Part shown: positions 35,407 to 48,067 of the stretch, piece by piece
Layout of the letters: every line of letters begins with the position of its first letter
Numbering within the stretch: position 1 is the first letter of the stretch
Origin: Pogona vitticeps
Lineage: Eukaryota; Chordata; Lepidosauria; Squamata; Agamidae
DNA: 64,000 nucleotides
NCBI RefSeq assembly: GCF_051106095.1
Contig: NC_135783.1
Coordinates: forward strand, 206,132,472-206,196,471
Reading direction: 5' to 3'
Position numbers and translations under genes: made by a program
The notes under the pieces: model-generated
Databases searched by the model: none
What the model was told of the DNA's origin: nothing
Seen by the model: only the letters and a program-made list of their open reading frames with translations

Positions 35407-38225
35407 TCTTGTTGTTTAGTCATTAAGTCATGTCTGACTCTTCGTGACCCCATGGACCAGAGCATGCCAGGCCCTCCTGTCTTCCACTGACTCCCGGAGT
35501 TTCGTCAGATTCATGTTGGTAGCTTCGATGACACTGTCCAGCAATCTTGTCCTCTTTCGTCCCCTTCTCCTCCTGCCTTCACACTTTCCCAACATCAGGG
35601 CCTTTTCCAGGGCATCTACTCTTCTCATGAAATGGCCAAAGTATTGGAGGCTCAGCTTCAGGATCTGTCCTTCCAGTGAGCACTCAGGGTTGATTTCCTT
35701 CAGAATGGAGAGGTTTGTTCTCCTTGCAGTCCTGGGGACTCTCAAGAGTCTCCTCCAACACCACGATTCGAAAGCATCAATTCTTTGGCAGTCGGCCTTC
35801 TTTGTGGTCCAGCTCTCACTTCCATACATCACTACTGGAAAAACCATAGCATTGCCTATGCAGAACTTTGTTGGCAAGGTGATGTCTCTGCTTTTTAAGA
35901 TGCTGTCAAGGTTTGTCATCACTTTTCTCCCAAGAAGCAGGCGTCTTTTAATTTTTTGGCTGCTGTCCCCATCTGCAGGGATCATGGTGCCCAAGAAAGT
36001 GAAATCTGTCACTTCCTCCATATCTTCCCCTTCTACTTGCCAGGAGGCGATGGGACCAGTGGCCATGATCTTAGTTTTTTTGATGTTGAGCTTCAGATCG
36101 TTTTTTGCACTTTCCTCTTTCACCCTCATTACAAGGTTCTTTAATTCCTCCTCACTTTCTGCCATCAGAGTGGTATCATCTGCAAATCTGAGGTTGTTGA
36201 TATTTCTTCTGGCAGTCTTAATTCCAGTTTGGGATTCCCCCAGTCCAGCCTTTTGCATGATGTATACTGCATATAAGTTAAATAAGCCGGGGGACAATAT
36301 GCAGCCTTGTCGTACTCCTTTCCCAATTTTGAACTAATCAGTTGTTCCATATCCAGTTCTAACTGTTCCTTCGTATCCCACATATAGGTTTCTCAGGAGA
36401 TAGACAAGGTGCTGAGGCTCTCCCATTTCTTTAAGGACTTGCCATAGTTTGCTGTGGTCCACACAGTCAAAGGCTTTTCCTTAGTCAATGAAGCAGAAGT
36501 AGATGTTTTTCTGGAACTCTCTGGCTTTCTCAATAATCCAGCGCATGTTGGCAATTTGGTCTCTAGTTCCTCTGCCCCTTCAGAATCCAGCTTGGACTTC
36601 TGGGAGTTCTCAGTCCATATACTGCTGAAGCCTACCTTGTAGGACTTTGAGCATAACCTTGCTAGCGTGTGAAATGAGTGCAATTGTACGGTAGTTGGAG
36701 CATTCTTTGGCACTGCCCTTCTTTGGGATTGGGGTGTAGACTGATCTTTTCCAGTCCTCTGGCCACTGCTGAGTTTTCCGAACTTGCTGGCATATTGAGT
36801 GTAGCACCTTAACAGCTTCATCTTTTAAGATTTTAAATAGTTCAACTGAAATGCCATCACCTCCACTGGACTTGTTCACTCTCCAGGTTATCTGGCTCAA
36901 GGTCAGCAACCACATTATCTGGGTTCTCTGGGCCATCCAGATCTTTTTGGTATAATTCCTCTGTGTACGGCCTCGTTGGACAGCTACATTGCTTTCTTGC
37001 ATTTCCTTTTCTTTGGGATGGTTTTTGTTGCTGCCTCCTGTACATTATGTCAAGGATCCATCCATAGCTCTTAAGGCATTCTGTCCACCAAATCGAGTTC
37101 CTTAAATCTGTTCTTCGCTTCCACTGTGTATTCATAACTGACTAGCCCAGTGGTTTTTCCTACTTTCTTTAGTATAAGCTTGAGTTTTGCTACAAGAAGC
37201 TGATGATCAGAGCCACAATCAGCTCCAGGTCTTGTTTTTGCTGACTGTATAGAGCTTCCCCATCTTTGGCTGCAGATAATATAATCAATCTGATTTCAGT
37301 ATTTCCCATCTGCTGATGTCCATGTGTAGAGTCACCTCTTGTGTTGTTGGAAAAGACTGCTTGTGATGACCAGCTTGTTCTCTTGATAAAACTGTATTAG
37401 CCTTTGCCCTGCTTCGTTTTGAACTCCAAGTCCAAACTTCCCTGTTGTTCCTTTTATCTCTTGACTCCCTACTTTAGCATTCCAGTCCCCTATAATGACG
37501 AGAACATCTTTCTTTAGTGTCAGTTCTAGAAGGTGTTGTAAGTCTTCATAGAATTGGTCAATTTCAGCCTCTTCAGCAGGTTGCTGCATAAACTTGGATG
37601 ACTGTGGTGTTGAAAGGTCTGCATTGGATTCTTATGGAAATCATTCTATCATTTTTGAGATTGTATCTCAGTACAGCTTTTCCCACTCTTTTGTTGACTA
37701 TGAGGGCTACTCCATTTCTTCTACAGGATTCTTGCCCACAATAGTAGATATGATAATTGTCTGAACTGAATTCTCCAATTCCCGTCCATTTTAGTTCACT
37801 GACGCCCAGGATGCCAGTGTTTATTCTTGCCATATCCTGTTCGACCACATCCAGCTTACCAAGGTTCATAGATCTTATATACCAGGTTCCTATTGCTGTA
37901 TTTTTCTTTGCAGCATCGGACTTTCTTTTCACTTCCAGGCACGTCCGCAGCTGAGCGTCCTTTCGGCTTTGACCCAACCACTTCATTAGCTTGGGAGCTA
38001 CTCATACTTGTCCTCCGCTCTTCCTCAGTAGCATGTTGGATGGCTTCCGACCTGAGGGGCTCATCTTCCAGCGTCATATCTTTTAGCCTTTTGTTTCTGT
38101 CCATGGAGTTTTCTTGGCAAAGATACCGGAGTGGCTTGCCACTGCCTGCTCCAGGTGGATTGCGTTTAGTTGGAACTCTCCACTATGACCTGTCCATCTT
38201 GGGTGTCCCTTCACCATGACAAGGC
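35407..38225 (-). mobile_element. BovB (RTE clade) LINE, nearly full length
   Basis: The 2.8-kb element is antisense to SCN9A. In - strand order it shows a 5' region; an AP endonuclease (about 37986-37190: YIRSMNLGKLDVVEQDMARI, SELKWTG, GDWNAKVG, GADCGSDHQL); an RT with FADDTTLMAESEEELKNLVM; and the C-terminal SWTTKKADCQRIDAFESWCW and MLGKCEGRRRRGRKRTR blocks. The last part is open for 289 codons (36297-35428). The coding region is split into about seven open pieces by several frameshifts or stops, so it is inactive. The 3' tail GTTTAGTCATTAAGTCATG matches BovB. Length compares with about 3.2 kb for full BovB, so it lacks a few hundred bases, probably at the 5' end. Confidence 0.95.
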
Positions 38226-38254
38226 AGCAATCCGTGAAGGGGATTGTTTAGGTT

Positions 38255-38457
38255 CCAACTAAGTGCTAGGAAGATCTCCTCAGCCATGGAATGCACTGGC
38301 CTTGGAAGGTAATGAAGTCTTCTTAGTTGAAGGTTTTTAAGTAATAAAGATTGGATGCCCATCTGTCAGGAATGTTTTAACTGAGGATTCCTTCATTGGC
38401 AGGAGCTGGCTTAGAAGACCATTAGAGTCCCTTTCAACTCTACAGTTCTACTATTCA
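38255..38457 (+). mobile_element. CR1-type LINE 3' tail fragment
   Basis: GGATGCCCATCTGTCAGGAA, GGATTCCTTCATTGGCAGG and TTTCAACTCTACAGTTCTA have the order of a squamate CR1 3' UTR. It abuts the 5' end of the BovB. Confidence 0.65.
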
Positions 38458-39605
38458 AAGGAGATCCTTTCCCCAGCCCCCACAGAATTTTTGTGAGAAC
38501 ACAACGCAGGACTCAACATAGATTGGAATCAGAGTTTTGCTAAATGTCTGTAATAAAAGCTGAACTGAACTTCCTGTGTAAATGCAACTCCTTGTAAGTT
38601 GAAGATTTGAATCTTAGGAGGAATCGAGAGATCTGAAGGTGGACGGGGGATGGTGTCCTGGTTCCTGCTACTCAGGAAGTCTAAGGGCGTCAACGGTGGG
38701 AACTCTGGCTCTGCTTCAGCACTGATGTTTCCTTCTGTAAAATTGCTGTCATCATCATAGAAAGAACTGATTTCTTAAATGTAGTGCAAGAACATTGATG
38801 CAATAAGAGATGGACCACCACCACCCCTTTGTATTCAGCCTAGAAGCCCATTAAATCAGCCAAATGAAAAGTCATTTAAGTCTTCCTGCCAGATTAAAAT
38901 GTCAAAAGAACACATGAATGATTTTAAAAATGCATCCAAGGATATATTGCTTCACAGTAGAAGTGTGCAGATTTGTGTTTTTGGACTACCACTCTCAGAA
39001 TTCACCAGGCTGCCTGGGGAATGCTGGGGTTTACATTCCATAGATACACATCTACACACCTCAGCTTTACAGAAATAGCTGTACTAGTGCAAGAGAACTC
39101 ATACATTTCATCATGGAGGATACTGCCAACTTCCCCTTCTATATGCTATAAGGAAGCAGAAGTTGTCACGTACCATCAAGTTGTTTCTGGAGTTATGTCA
39201 GCCCCATGGTTTAATAAACTCCCAAAGGTCTTATCATTAACATCCCTACTCCGGTTTTGCTAACTAAAGGTCAAGCATCCATAATTTAATATGTATATTC
39301 TGTCCTCTTTTTTTTTTTTTTTTTTTTTGCTTACATCTGTCAGGTGGGAGTGTATGGGTGTGTCAGTAACAGACATGTAGTGAGTCTTCAATGCAGGGTG
39401 TGTATACACCATGGGCACTGCCATAATAAAGAAACATAGGACACATATTAGCAAATTTTAAATATGTTAAATCAATAATGAAAGATGTTTAACATAAAGA
39501 AATCTGAACCTATCTATCTGCAGTTTGACAGGCTTAATTCCCCTCTAGAGGGTAACTGTGTGTGTACATTTCGTGCCCTTGTATGGAGAGAGAGGGGGGA
39601 GAGAA
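38458..39605. other. No clear feature; poly(T) at 39308-39328
   Basis: Around 38980-39040 a GGACTACCACTCTCAGAATT stretch recalls the hAT fold-back core, but no ends are seen. A poly(T) run lies at 39308-39328. Confidence 0.35.
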
Positions 39606-39608
39606 AAA

Positions 39609-39682
39609 CAAACAAACAAACAAACAAACAAAAATGAATGAATGAATGAATGAATGAATGAATGAATGAATGAATGAATGAA
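39609..39682. repeat. (CAAA)n-(GAAT)n compound microsatellite
   Basis: Six CAAA units followed by twelve GAAT units. Confidence 0.95.
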
Positions 39683-40059
39683 TGTTTCTATTTCCCAGCA
39701 GGTATCAATAGGAGATACAAATTTCTGATTTCGAAATGTTGATTTGGAGTCACATCTTTATCAGACCAGGTCAGGTCCAGAATCTGAATCACCAAACCAG
39801 CAGCAATGACTTCCATGTGCTATTACTCAAAACATAAGATGTTCTCAGTAAAGCAAGGTGGCAGATAGGTAAATCTATATAATCCTTACGCAGATACGAA
39901 ATCTGGAGGGGAGAGCACATGTGTACCACATATAGATACATGTGTATATCAGATTTTACATGAAAATGATGAATGTTTGCTGCCATGTGCTTAACATAAT
40001 CAGTTTTGGCTGTGATTACATGGTGCTGTATCTTAAAATGGATGTGTTGCTGTATTAGG

Positions 40060-40195
40060 GGTGTTGAACCTATGGCCATTCTAGGTGTTTTTGGACTCTC
40101 TCCTTTCCATCCCAGTGAACCTTATCAGTAGCCAGGTAGGGAGGGTAAGGGGTAGAGAATGGAGCCCAACATCAGGAGGGCCACAGGTTTTCTTT
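40060..40195. mobile_element. Degenerate fold-back hAT MITE
   Basis: GGGTGTTGAACCTATGGCC at the left and GGAGGGCCACAGGTTTTC at the right are the inverted ends of the same ~136-bp design. The middle is decayed and no target duplication is clear. Confidence 0.55.
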
Positions 40196-40395
40196 GTTCT
40201 TGTGCTACATGCCGTCAAGGTGCTGCCAACGCATGGCCAGTTTTTGAATGAGCCATCTCCAAAATGGCCTCTCCTCAATAGCCCTGCTCAGCTCTTGTAG
40301 ATTCAACCCTATGGCCTCCTTTAGGGAGTCAGTCCATCTGATATTTGGGGCCTTCCTCTTTTCCCTGCTGCCTTCCACCTTTCCTAGCATTCATT
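40195..40395 (-). mobile_element. RTE-like LINE, C-terminal and 3' tail fragment
   Basis: The - strand encodes LGKVEGSREKRKAPNIRWTD, SLKEAIGLNLQELSRAIEER and then CTTGACGGCATGTAGCACA as tail. This is the post-RT end of a non-BovB RTE element; its tail resembles that of the dispersed SINEs. Confidence 0.65.
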
Positions 40396-41237
40396 TTCTT
40401 TTCCAAATACAGGTTTTCTATTTTTACAAAATTCTGGACTAATTTTTGCTCACAGGAAAAGTCAGTGTTTGAGAGAAAAGGTTCCTTTATCTTCATCGCT
40501 TACTGTCTGCCCCTGAATCTCTAATGCAAGGAACAAAATGATAGATATTTTAGCTACATTTCCAGATGGTGTATGCACATGCATACCTTTTCTTACAGTG
40601 GCTTGCCAAAAACTAGTTACTGTGTGTTCTTCTCAGAGCCTTAGTGGAGGTCTGCAGAGATAATGAAGAGCCCTAATAGCTCATAGCAGTACAATGTGCA
40701 GCCAAAATATGCATTTGCTTTGTGTCTAATGCATTGCCAGATGTCTTTCAGTTTGCTGTTCAGTGGTGCTAATAGGTTTTTTGTGCTGCTTCTTTTCAGG
40801 TTCTTTGTAGAGCTGGTAGAACACACATACACCCCTTTATATTTGCATTTTGTGTTGCTGAGAGGCAAAGATTCTGTTTAAAGCAGGCAAGAAGCACATT
40901 GATAGGGTGAAGGCTAGTGGTCTTGTAGGTAAATTGTGGCGCGGGATGACTGGGTTTATATTCCTTTTGCTGTGGACAACCCATAGAAAGAATATCAATG
41001 GACGTACCCCTAGAACTGGTCAGTATGTAACATCTGAAATATTAAGCTACACTGAAGCTCATTTCTTATGGGTGTTCCTGGGACTTGCATATCCCAATGC
41101 TTAAATTAGGCACACCTGGCCTTAATGAACGTGATGCCTTTCTTGTGGTCATATGATCAGCCTTAATGGGTGCTTTGACAACTTTGGGATAGTTCTCATG
41201 GTCAGAGGACTAAGTAAAATATTTTGGCTAGCAGTTA
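40396..41237. other. No recognised feature
   Basis: Unique intron sequence. Confidence 0.4.
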
Positions 41238-41245
41238 GTCTAGAT

Positions 41246-41381
41246 CACTGGTTCTTAACCTTGGTTTACTCAGGAGTTTTGGACTGCAACTCCCAGAAGC
41301 CTTCACCACCAACTGTGCTGGCTGGGGTTTCTGGGAGTTGCAGTTCAAAAACATCCGAGTAACAAAGGTTAAGAACCACTG
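41246..41381. mobile_element. 136-bp fold-back hAT MITE, adjacent to a second hAT element
   Basis: Ends CACTGGTTCTTAACC / GGTTAAGAACCACTG with TSDs GTCTAGAT at 41238-41245 and 41382-41389. The right-hand TSD is also the left-hand TSD of the next element. Confidence 0.93.
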
Positions 41382-41389
41382 GTCTAGAT

Positions 41390-42265
41390 CAGTGGTCAGG
41401 GAACAGGGATAAATTACCCCAAATGGGGTAAAAATGAAAATCCTGGGGGTAACGAGGATGCAACCTTAACCCCCTTCCCTCCTCCTCCTCCTCCTCTTCT
41501 TCCTCTTCTGCCCAGAGGGGGGTCCCCGGCTGCCTGATCGCCTCCTTCTCGCCCCCTTCTCCAGCCCGGCTACAACCAAGCCATGGCGAATGACAGCTAG
41601 TGACAGGCCCCAGCCGGCGGCACAGGGAAACCGAGGTGGCAGTGGTGGGGCTGGCCATGGCAGAGAGCGAGGTCAGGGCAAGCAGCCGGAGCGCCCCGGC
41701 CAGAAGGAGCCTCTCCTTCCAGTGCCCGGAGAGGTGGATTGTGGCGGAGGGAGGTGGGTGCGGCCACGGCGGCGGCCCAGGCCAGGCTCAGTCTCCCGGA
41801 GGAGCCCGTCGGGCGGCAGAAGCACTCGCCGAGCCATGCAGCTTCCTTCGGCGCTGCCTCCACGCCGCCCAGCGGGGCCTGGCAGAGCCTCTTGCCCGCT
41901 GTACGGCAGCTGTTGCAGCGCTTCGACAGCAAGGCCCACAGGAGGCCTGACATGGCTGCCCCGGTGAGCAGCTGCCGGAGCCAGTGCCGGAGCAAAAGAC
42001 GGTGTCAGGCACCACCACCCCCCGGAGCCCAGGAGCCACCCGCCGGCAGAGAAAGAGAGCTGCCCACGTGAGGCCAAAGACTGAGCACGGCCCTGCCAGG
42101 CGGAGAAGGCAGCCACCGCCGCCTGGGTGCGGGCAGTGAGGCTTCGGAGGCGGCACTCAACTGGCTGTGCGTGACCGACATCCTTCCTTTCAAATCAAGA
42201 GGGTACTGTCAGCATATATACATGGGGGGGGGGGGTAAAAGGTAAAAAAAGTTCCCTGACCCCTG
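41390..42265. mobile_element. 876-bp non-autonomous hAT element carrying a GC-rich cargo
   Basis: Inverted ends CAGTGGTCAGGGAACAGGG and TTCCCTGACCCCTG, with flanks GTCTAGAT (41382-41389) and GTCTGGAT (42266-42273). Between them lies about 650 bp (41520-42180) of CpG-dense sequence unlike its surroundings. It has several open frames of 110-147 codons on both strands, and none resembles a protein I can name. Frames on all phases are expected for such composition. It could be a captured host CpG island or exon, or simply the family's own GC-rich interior. Confidence 0.85.
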
Positions 42266-42273
42266 GTCTGGAT

Positions 42274-43500
42274 AACTGAGTGATTATTCCATTCCATGAC
42301 TGAAATGTAAAAGAAATCAGCTCACTCTTGACTGTTACATAATGAGCGCATTCCAATATCCTGTGTTAATATTACAGTGGTTTTTTTTTTTAAGTTAACA
42401 TTGATACAAATTGTGGATTTCACCTATTCCCCCATCTCCAATGATTGAATATGGCTTATCAATAAGGGCGTATAGATTATGAGAGATGTCTAACATAGAT
42501 GTTGCTCATTGCAGATAGACAGAACTTGGAAATATAATTAGTAAAAGTAGTTTGATCCCATTATTCAAGGTAGTTTATGATAATTAAATCAATGTTCCTT
42601 GTTACAATGTTGAAAATGTTGCATATTTCTAATTTTTTTTGTCCTTTTCATTATTTGTGGCGAGACCTTAGAAATGATAAGAGGATGGCACACGGCAGGA
42701 AGAATTTATACCAGAAGGCCTCGGAATTTCTATTAAAATGTGATTAGAATATTATAGTTATACTAATAAATTTACTTTACTCCCCCTTGCTATAGTATTT
42801 TTGTAAATGTATCACATTGCAAAATTTAATTATTACAAAAAAGTAACTTTTTACAAACAGTACCTTGTCACAGATGGTTGTATGAACAAATTCTTCCCAT
42901 ATGGGTGTATCGGAATACACTTCTGCTATAAGTTTACACGTGCATAATGAGCTTAGAATGGTTGAAGCTGCTTCCATTGTTCAATTCTTTCATCTTACTT
43001 CCAGCTCAGTATCTACTTCTTCATATACAGTTTATGCAAATGGGAAGGCATTGTCTTCCAAAATGTGTCCACCAGTGTTACCAAGATTTCTGGGTTCCTG
43101 GATTGAGTAGACTGGGGCTGGATTTCAGCTTGTGCTGAACTTTATATGGGTTTGAGCTTTGGCAGCAAAGTTAAATTTAGGTGTGAAATGGGGCAAGCTT
43201 TGAAAAGGGATAAGAGGAGTGCTCTTAGGGTTTAGTTGCTGTGGCTGGAATTTTTTACTCATAAAACATTGGTGGCAATACTAGAAAGGAGGTTTGGACT
43301 TTAGTGAATGCTGTGACTATCTCAATGGAAAGTATCTGAGTCTCCAGATTTCTGAGTACAGTAGATCATATTGAGGATATGTCATCTAAAACATACTCCC
43401 AGTTCATAATTTTATTCATTTGGATGGATGGTTATTGCAAGATCCATTATAAGAAAAGAATAATTGACCATCGAAGCTATGATTGTTTCTGCAGCTTTTT
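42274..43500. other. No recognised feature
   Basis: Unique AT-rich intron sequence. Confidence 0.4.
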
Positions 43501-43504
43501 CAAT

Positions 43505-43522
43505 AATAATAATAATAATAAT
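43505..43522. repeat. (AAT)n, short
   Basis: Six AAT units. Confidence 0.85.
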
Positions 43523-44070
43523 TAGAATGTGCCAATGCACTGAACACTTGCACAGAACCCCATAAAATTAGGTGCTCCTGTTGCAGACCTACCCACCTTC
43601 TTTCCAATTCACAGGGGATCATTGAGAACCAAGATTTTGAAAAGCTAAGAGTTTCAATGCATTTATCAGTCAATGGTGGATTTCCCAGTCTAGCTGCTTA
43701 CTTGTCAGTGCCTTAAATACAGTGGATAATCCCAACTATAGTTGACCTAGTAAATCAATGGGAGGTATGTAAGTCTTGACTTACTGTTCAGCAGTTAATT
43801 AAATGGCTCCGCTGTAGTTGGGACTCGCAATTGGATTTAGTCCTATGTTGTCAGAGATAGAGGAGAGAACCATATGCCTGCAGCCTGCTCTGAATCACTT
43901 TCACATATAATGCTTTGAGAAAAATAATTGTCTCAATATTATCTAAACTGGATTTCATTCTTCAGTATTTTGGGATATGGTGGAGGTGGCATAGGTGGGT
44001 ATGGTATGTATCTGCCCTGTAGTTACCTGGCTCAGTAGGAAAACCTAGTAAAAAAAGGATCAACCGTTGG
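43523..44070. other. Mostly unrecognised; possible dyad-family fragment at 43735-43850
   Basis: AACTATAGTTGACCTAGTAAATCAATGG and GCTGTAGTTGGGACTCGCAA (landmarks) are a weak match to the unclassified family at 21160/34225. Confidence 0.3.
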
Positions 44071-44074
44071 TTTG

Positions 44075-45755
44075 TTTGTTTGACTCATTTTATACTGCCA
44101 AGGGCCACTCTGGATGGTTTACAACAAAAGACACAATGACATAATTAAAATAGCAATTAAAGAAAACCAAAAAAGAAATAATAAAATACAAAAACAGTAC
44201 AATAAAAGTTCATTAAAATACAGTTATTTAGAAATATTTAAAATGGCAGAATTAGTAAAATTAAATAAATTCAGCTGAGGCCACAGGTATATTTTGAGAT
44301 ACCTGCCTGAATAACAGGGTTTTCAATGACTTTTAAAAATTGCCAGTGAAAGGGCCAGACAGATTTCAGGAGGAAATTCATTCTGCAGCCCAAGAGCTAC
44401 CTCTTGAGAAGGCCTGGTTTCTCATTATCTCCTTCTGGACCTCTCTCAGGGTTAGTGTCCTCAGCCGGCCTGTTTGGGATGTTCTTGTAGGATGGGAAGA
44501 TCCAGTCAGATGTAGACCTTCTGTCAGGTACTGAGGTCCCAAATCGTTTAGGGCTTTATAGGTTAAAAGCTGGCACAGAAATGAACGGATAGCCATTTTA
44601 AGGTGGCCAGAATTGGGGTAATATGATTAAATTTATTCATTCCACTCAGTAACCTAGCCACCCTGTTCTGTTGAAGTTTCCATAACAGTCTCATGGGTAG
44701 CTCCAGGTAGAGAACATTGCAGTGGTCTAATCTTGAGACTACTAATGCATGGACCAGCATGGCAAAGGACCCTGAGTCAAGGTGAAGTTACAGCTAGGCA
44801 GTCTGCCTGAGATAGTAATAGGCAGACCAGATCATGGATACTGTTTGAGTGTCCATTGACAGCATTAGGTTCAGTAGGACATCCAGACTGTACACATCGC
44901 CCTTTGCGGAGACAGTAGCACCTCCAAAGGAAAGGGAGACACCCAATCTAGAGACAGCCTCCATCTTGTCTGGGTTCAGCCTCAGTCTGTTGAGTCCATC
45001 CACTCTGGTACTGCAGCCAGACAACACTCAAGGGATGCAACAATATCCACTGCAGAAGGTTGGAAGGAAAGACAAGAGTTGGCTGTCATCAGCATATTGA
45101 TGACATGAAACTCCAAAACTCTGAATGACCTCCCCCTGGCTGCCTCATATAGATGTTAAATCTAGACTGGAATAGGTTGAAGGCATTGGTTTCATCCTGA
45201 AGCTGGTTGGCCACCATCCTCTCCAATAGCTTGCTCAGAAAAAGAAAAATATTAGTGACAGGTTGCTGCAATAACCTGCCACCAAGTTCAGTTTTTTCTG
45301 GATGGGTCTGATATAGTGTCTCCTTGGAGGTTTGGGGAACCCGTCCCTCAAGGAGAGATGCATTGAGGATAGAAAGGGCCCCTTCTGTTGTTATTGGCTT
45401 GATGGTTTTTAAAAGCCAGGTCAGGCCAGGATCTAGGGAGGTTGTAGTGGGCCTATGATACTCAAGCACTTTGTCAACCTCAGATGATGAAACAGGCTGA
45501 AATTGATGCAGTATAGCCAAACAAGCTGGTGCAGTGGATGTGTGAACCCAATCTTCTACAAAAATCTGGTGGTCCAGGTCCTGGCTAATGGTTCCTACTT
45601 TGTTTTTTGTTTTTTTTAATGCCACAAACTGGTCACAGATGATACTGCTGGGAGGCTCATCACCCTGACCAGCCCCAGATAAATTGTGAAAAATGTGGGA
45701 TCATTCCACTTGATTTTGCATCTCACTTATCTGGACAGTGTAGAAAGATCTCTAA
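44075..45755 (-). mobile_element. L2-clade LINE, older copy
   Basis: On the - strand the order is: RT start (FQPVSSSEVDKVLEYHRPTT, TSLDPGLTWLLK, LLERMVANQLQ; 45625-45089); a central piece (LNRLRLNPDKMEAVSRLG; 45027-44794); then LVHALVVSRLDHCNVLYLEL (44760-44563) and YKALNDLGPQYLTEGL (44596-44378). A 3' UTR runs to about 44075. It is more decayed than the copy at 15.8 kb, with at least four frame interruptions. Confidence 0.88.
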
Positions 45756-47340
45756 GCAGCTTTCACTGCTGCTGAATAAGCACTGGATGCGATTTTTGTG
45801 GCTCTTAATTTGGATACTGCAGGGGCCTACCTCCAAATGCCCTCTAGTCTTCTATGTTGCTTCATCACTCAGAGTTTTTTTGTGGGTACCATTGAGCAGG
45901 ACAGGCTCTACAGTGGAGAGGGAGTTTGAGTACTATTGTGTTAGCTGCCTGGGTTGCCCCGGCACACTATCCAGTGACCTGATCTTTGACAAAAGTACCA
46001 ACTTGTTCATTTAATTGGGAAATCTACATGGGCAATACCTATATTAGATTACTGCAGTCTGACAGACAGGAAGGTTTTTGACTTCTATAGCACTCTGCAT
46101 AAGTTGTGCATCTCAGGGCTGAAGGGGGAGAAGAAACAGAAAATTCTCCCAAATCAGTGAGTCCCATCACTGTTGTTCATGAGGTCTGCCACCTTGTAAG
46201 ATCAGCTTGAGGTGGCAGGGTTCAGGTTTCACTTCAGGTAATGCAGGTTTTATTGTCTTCCCAATCTTGGTAGATGAGGGGCTACCAGTCACTCAGGACT
46301 CCCCGGGATTGTCTGTTACTGGGTTTGCCGTGCTTCTGAATGCCTTTGTTCCCCAGCCAGAATGGAACCATGTGATTCAATATAAGGCAGCGAGTGGAAG
46401 GATCAAAGTTGTAAAAAACAGAACAGCATCTCTTATTCCTCTTAGGCAAATGATGTTAGCATTAAAGGCTGAAAATGCCAAAAACACTCCTGTCATTTGT
46501 GGCGATAGAAAGTACAATCACCACCATTAAGTAATGAACAACTTGCTACCCTTTTATTTAATCCAAAACGTGCTAGCTGGGGCAGCCATCTCACTCCACT
46601 AATAGTCCCATGTTTGGCATAAAATTTGTTGTGAGGAAATAGCTGCAAAATAAACCCAATCCTGCCTTGTATGTAGACAGACAGCAGAAAAAGGAAAGAC
46701 AGTGTAAAGCAGATGAAAGGCAAGGAGGAAATCTACACAAGAACATCTGTCCACATTATTTTCTCTCTCCCTCTGTCCTCTTCCCCCCTCCACTTCTCTG
46801 CATCAATCAATCCCTTCTATGCTGGTTCAACAAGCAAGCTCTATACGGCATGGCTACTACTGTAGAAGGTTAGACGAGTGGACAGCCCAAATAATACAAA
46901 GCAGAGACATTAAAATCCCAGAATGAGTCAGAATTGCCCCAGTCAAGCTCCATGTATATTTCACAGCCTTGATATTAAAAATTATTTGGTTGACCATGCC
47001 CTTTGCTGATAATGTTAGTCACTTCATCGTATCCAACACGAGTCAGGGAAATGTTGCTATCATGTTTGTTTCCACATTACGGTTTGTTTCATCGACATCT
47101 TTTGAATTTCACTTTCCATCAGCTTGTGCACAAGCGTATAGAAAGGTTAGAAATGTTGGGAGTGGTCGTCTAAAATATCTGGAGGGCAATGGATTGGGGA
47201 AGGTGAATTGAGATGGTTCTTGGTATTGAAAGTGATAACGCTGCTGTCACTGGTCTGGGACTATCAGTATTCTAGTATGGAAAAAACAGTCACAGATGAA
47301 AATGGCTTAACATGAAAGGCACGTTTATTGATGACCTATT
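45756..47340. other. No recognised feature
   Basis: Unique-looking sequence. The 107-codon frame at 46207-46530 resembles no family I know and lacks splice context. Confidence 0.4.
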
Positions 47341-47345
47341 GTGTT

Positions 47346-47515
47346 GTAGTGAATAGAGGGATTGACTAGGAAGGACTCTGTCAAACAGAGCGAGTCTCCT
47401 CTCAGCCATGGGAACTCACCGGGGCAGTGGGATTGGCAAAACCAGTCCTTAATTATCTGATTTACCTTGAAAGCCCTATGAGGGACACTCTAAGATGTTT
47501 CCAACTTAATGACAT
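47346..47515 (+). mobile_element. tRNA-type SINE with RTE-like tail
   Basis: GCCATGGGAACTCACCGGGG, TTTACCTTGAAAGCCCTATG and a tail AACTTAATGACATG follow the 8349-family order; divergent. Confidence 0.7.
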
Positions 47516-48067
47516 GAAAACACACGCATGCCAGATATATAGGCTACATTCATTTTTCAATATATTTAAAGTTACATATTAAGCCATATATTTCATATAT
47601 GTTTGTTGTAATACTCATCTCTGTACTATTCGACAGTATGAGTTGATACATAAGGTAGACAGGAACATGATTATGTGAATATCATTGAAAACAAATATAA
47701 TATCAATAATTTGCTGGGAGTTTTATATTGTAGAATGTTTACTTCACCATTACCCTGTTCTGTAGATTCATGTCCTGATCTGCCTGCCGCACAATTCGTT
47801 GCTTTCTATGTGTCCACCAGTGGCAAATTGCGAGGTTAGCATTATCTCTTGTGTTGAAATTTCTGCTGTAACAGTGGAAGGAGATAGATTCTTACAAATG
47901 CTATTTTAATGAAATTTAGCTTAATGTTTCATGAGCAACAGTGAGCTATCTTTGTACTATCAATAATGGCTTGTGAAGCTCATGAGAGGGAAAGCCATCA
48001 TTAGTCTTCCAATCAAGAGTTCTGAAACAAAGTGTGTTTCAGATAACATTAATGCCCAAGAGAGAAT

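Noticed and set aside
41590-42156. Protein-coding gene or CpG-island promoter at 41.6-42.2 kb
   Set aside because: It lies wholly inside hAT ends with target duplications, and none of the overlapping frames resembles a protein. Kept as cargo, not as a gene.
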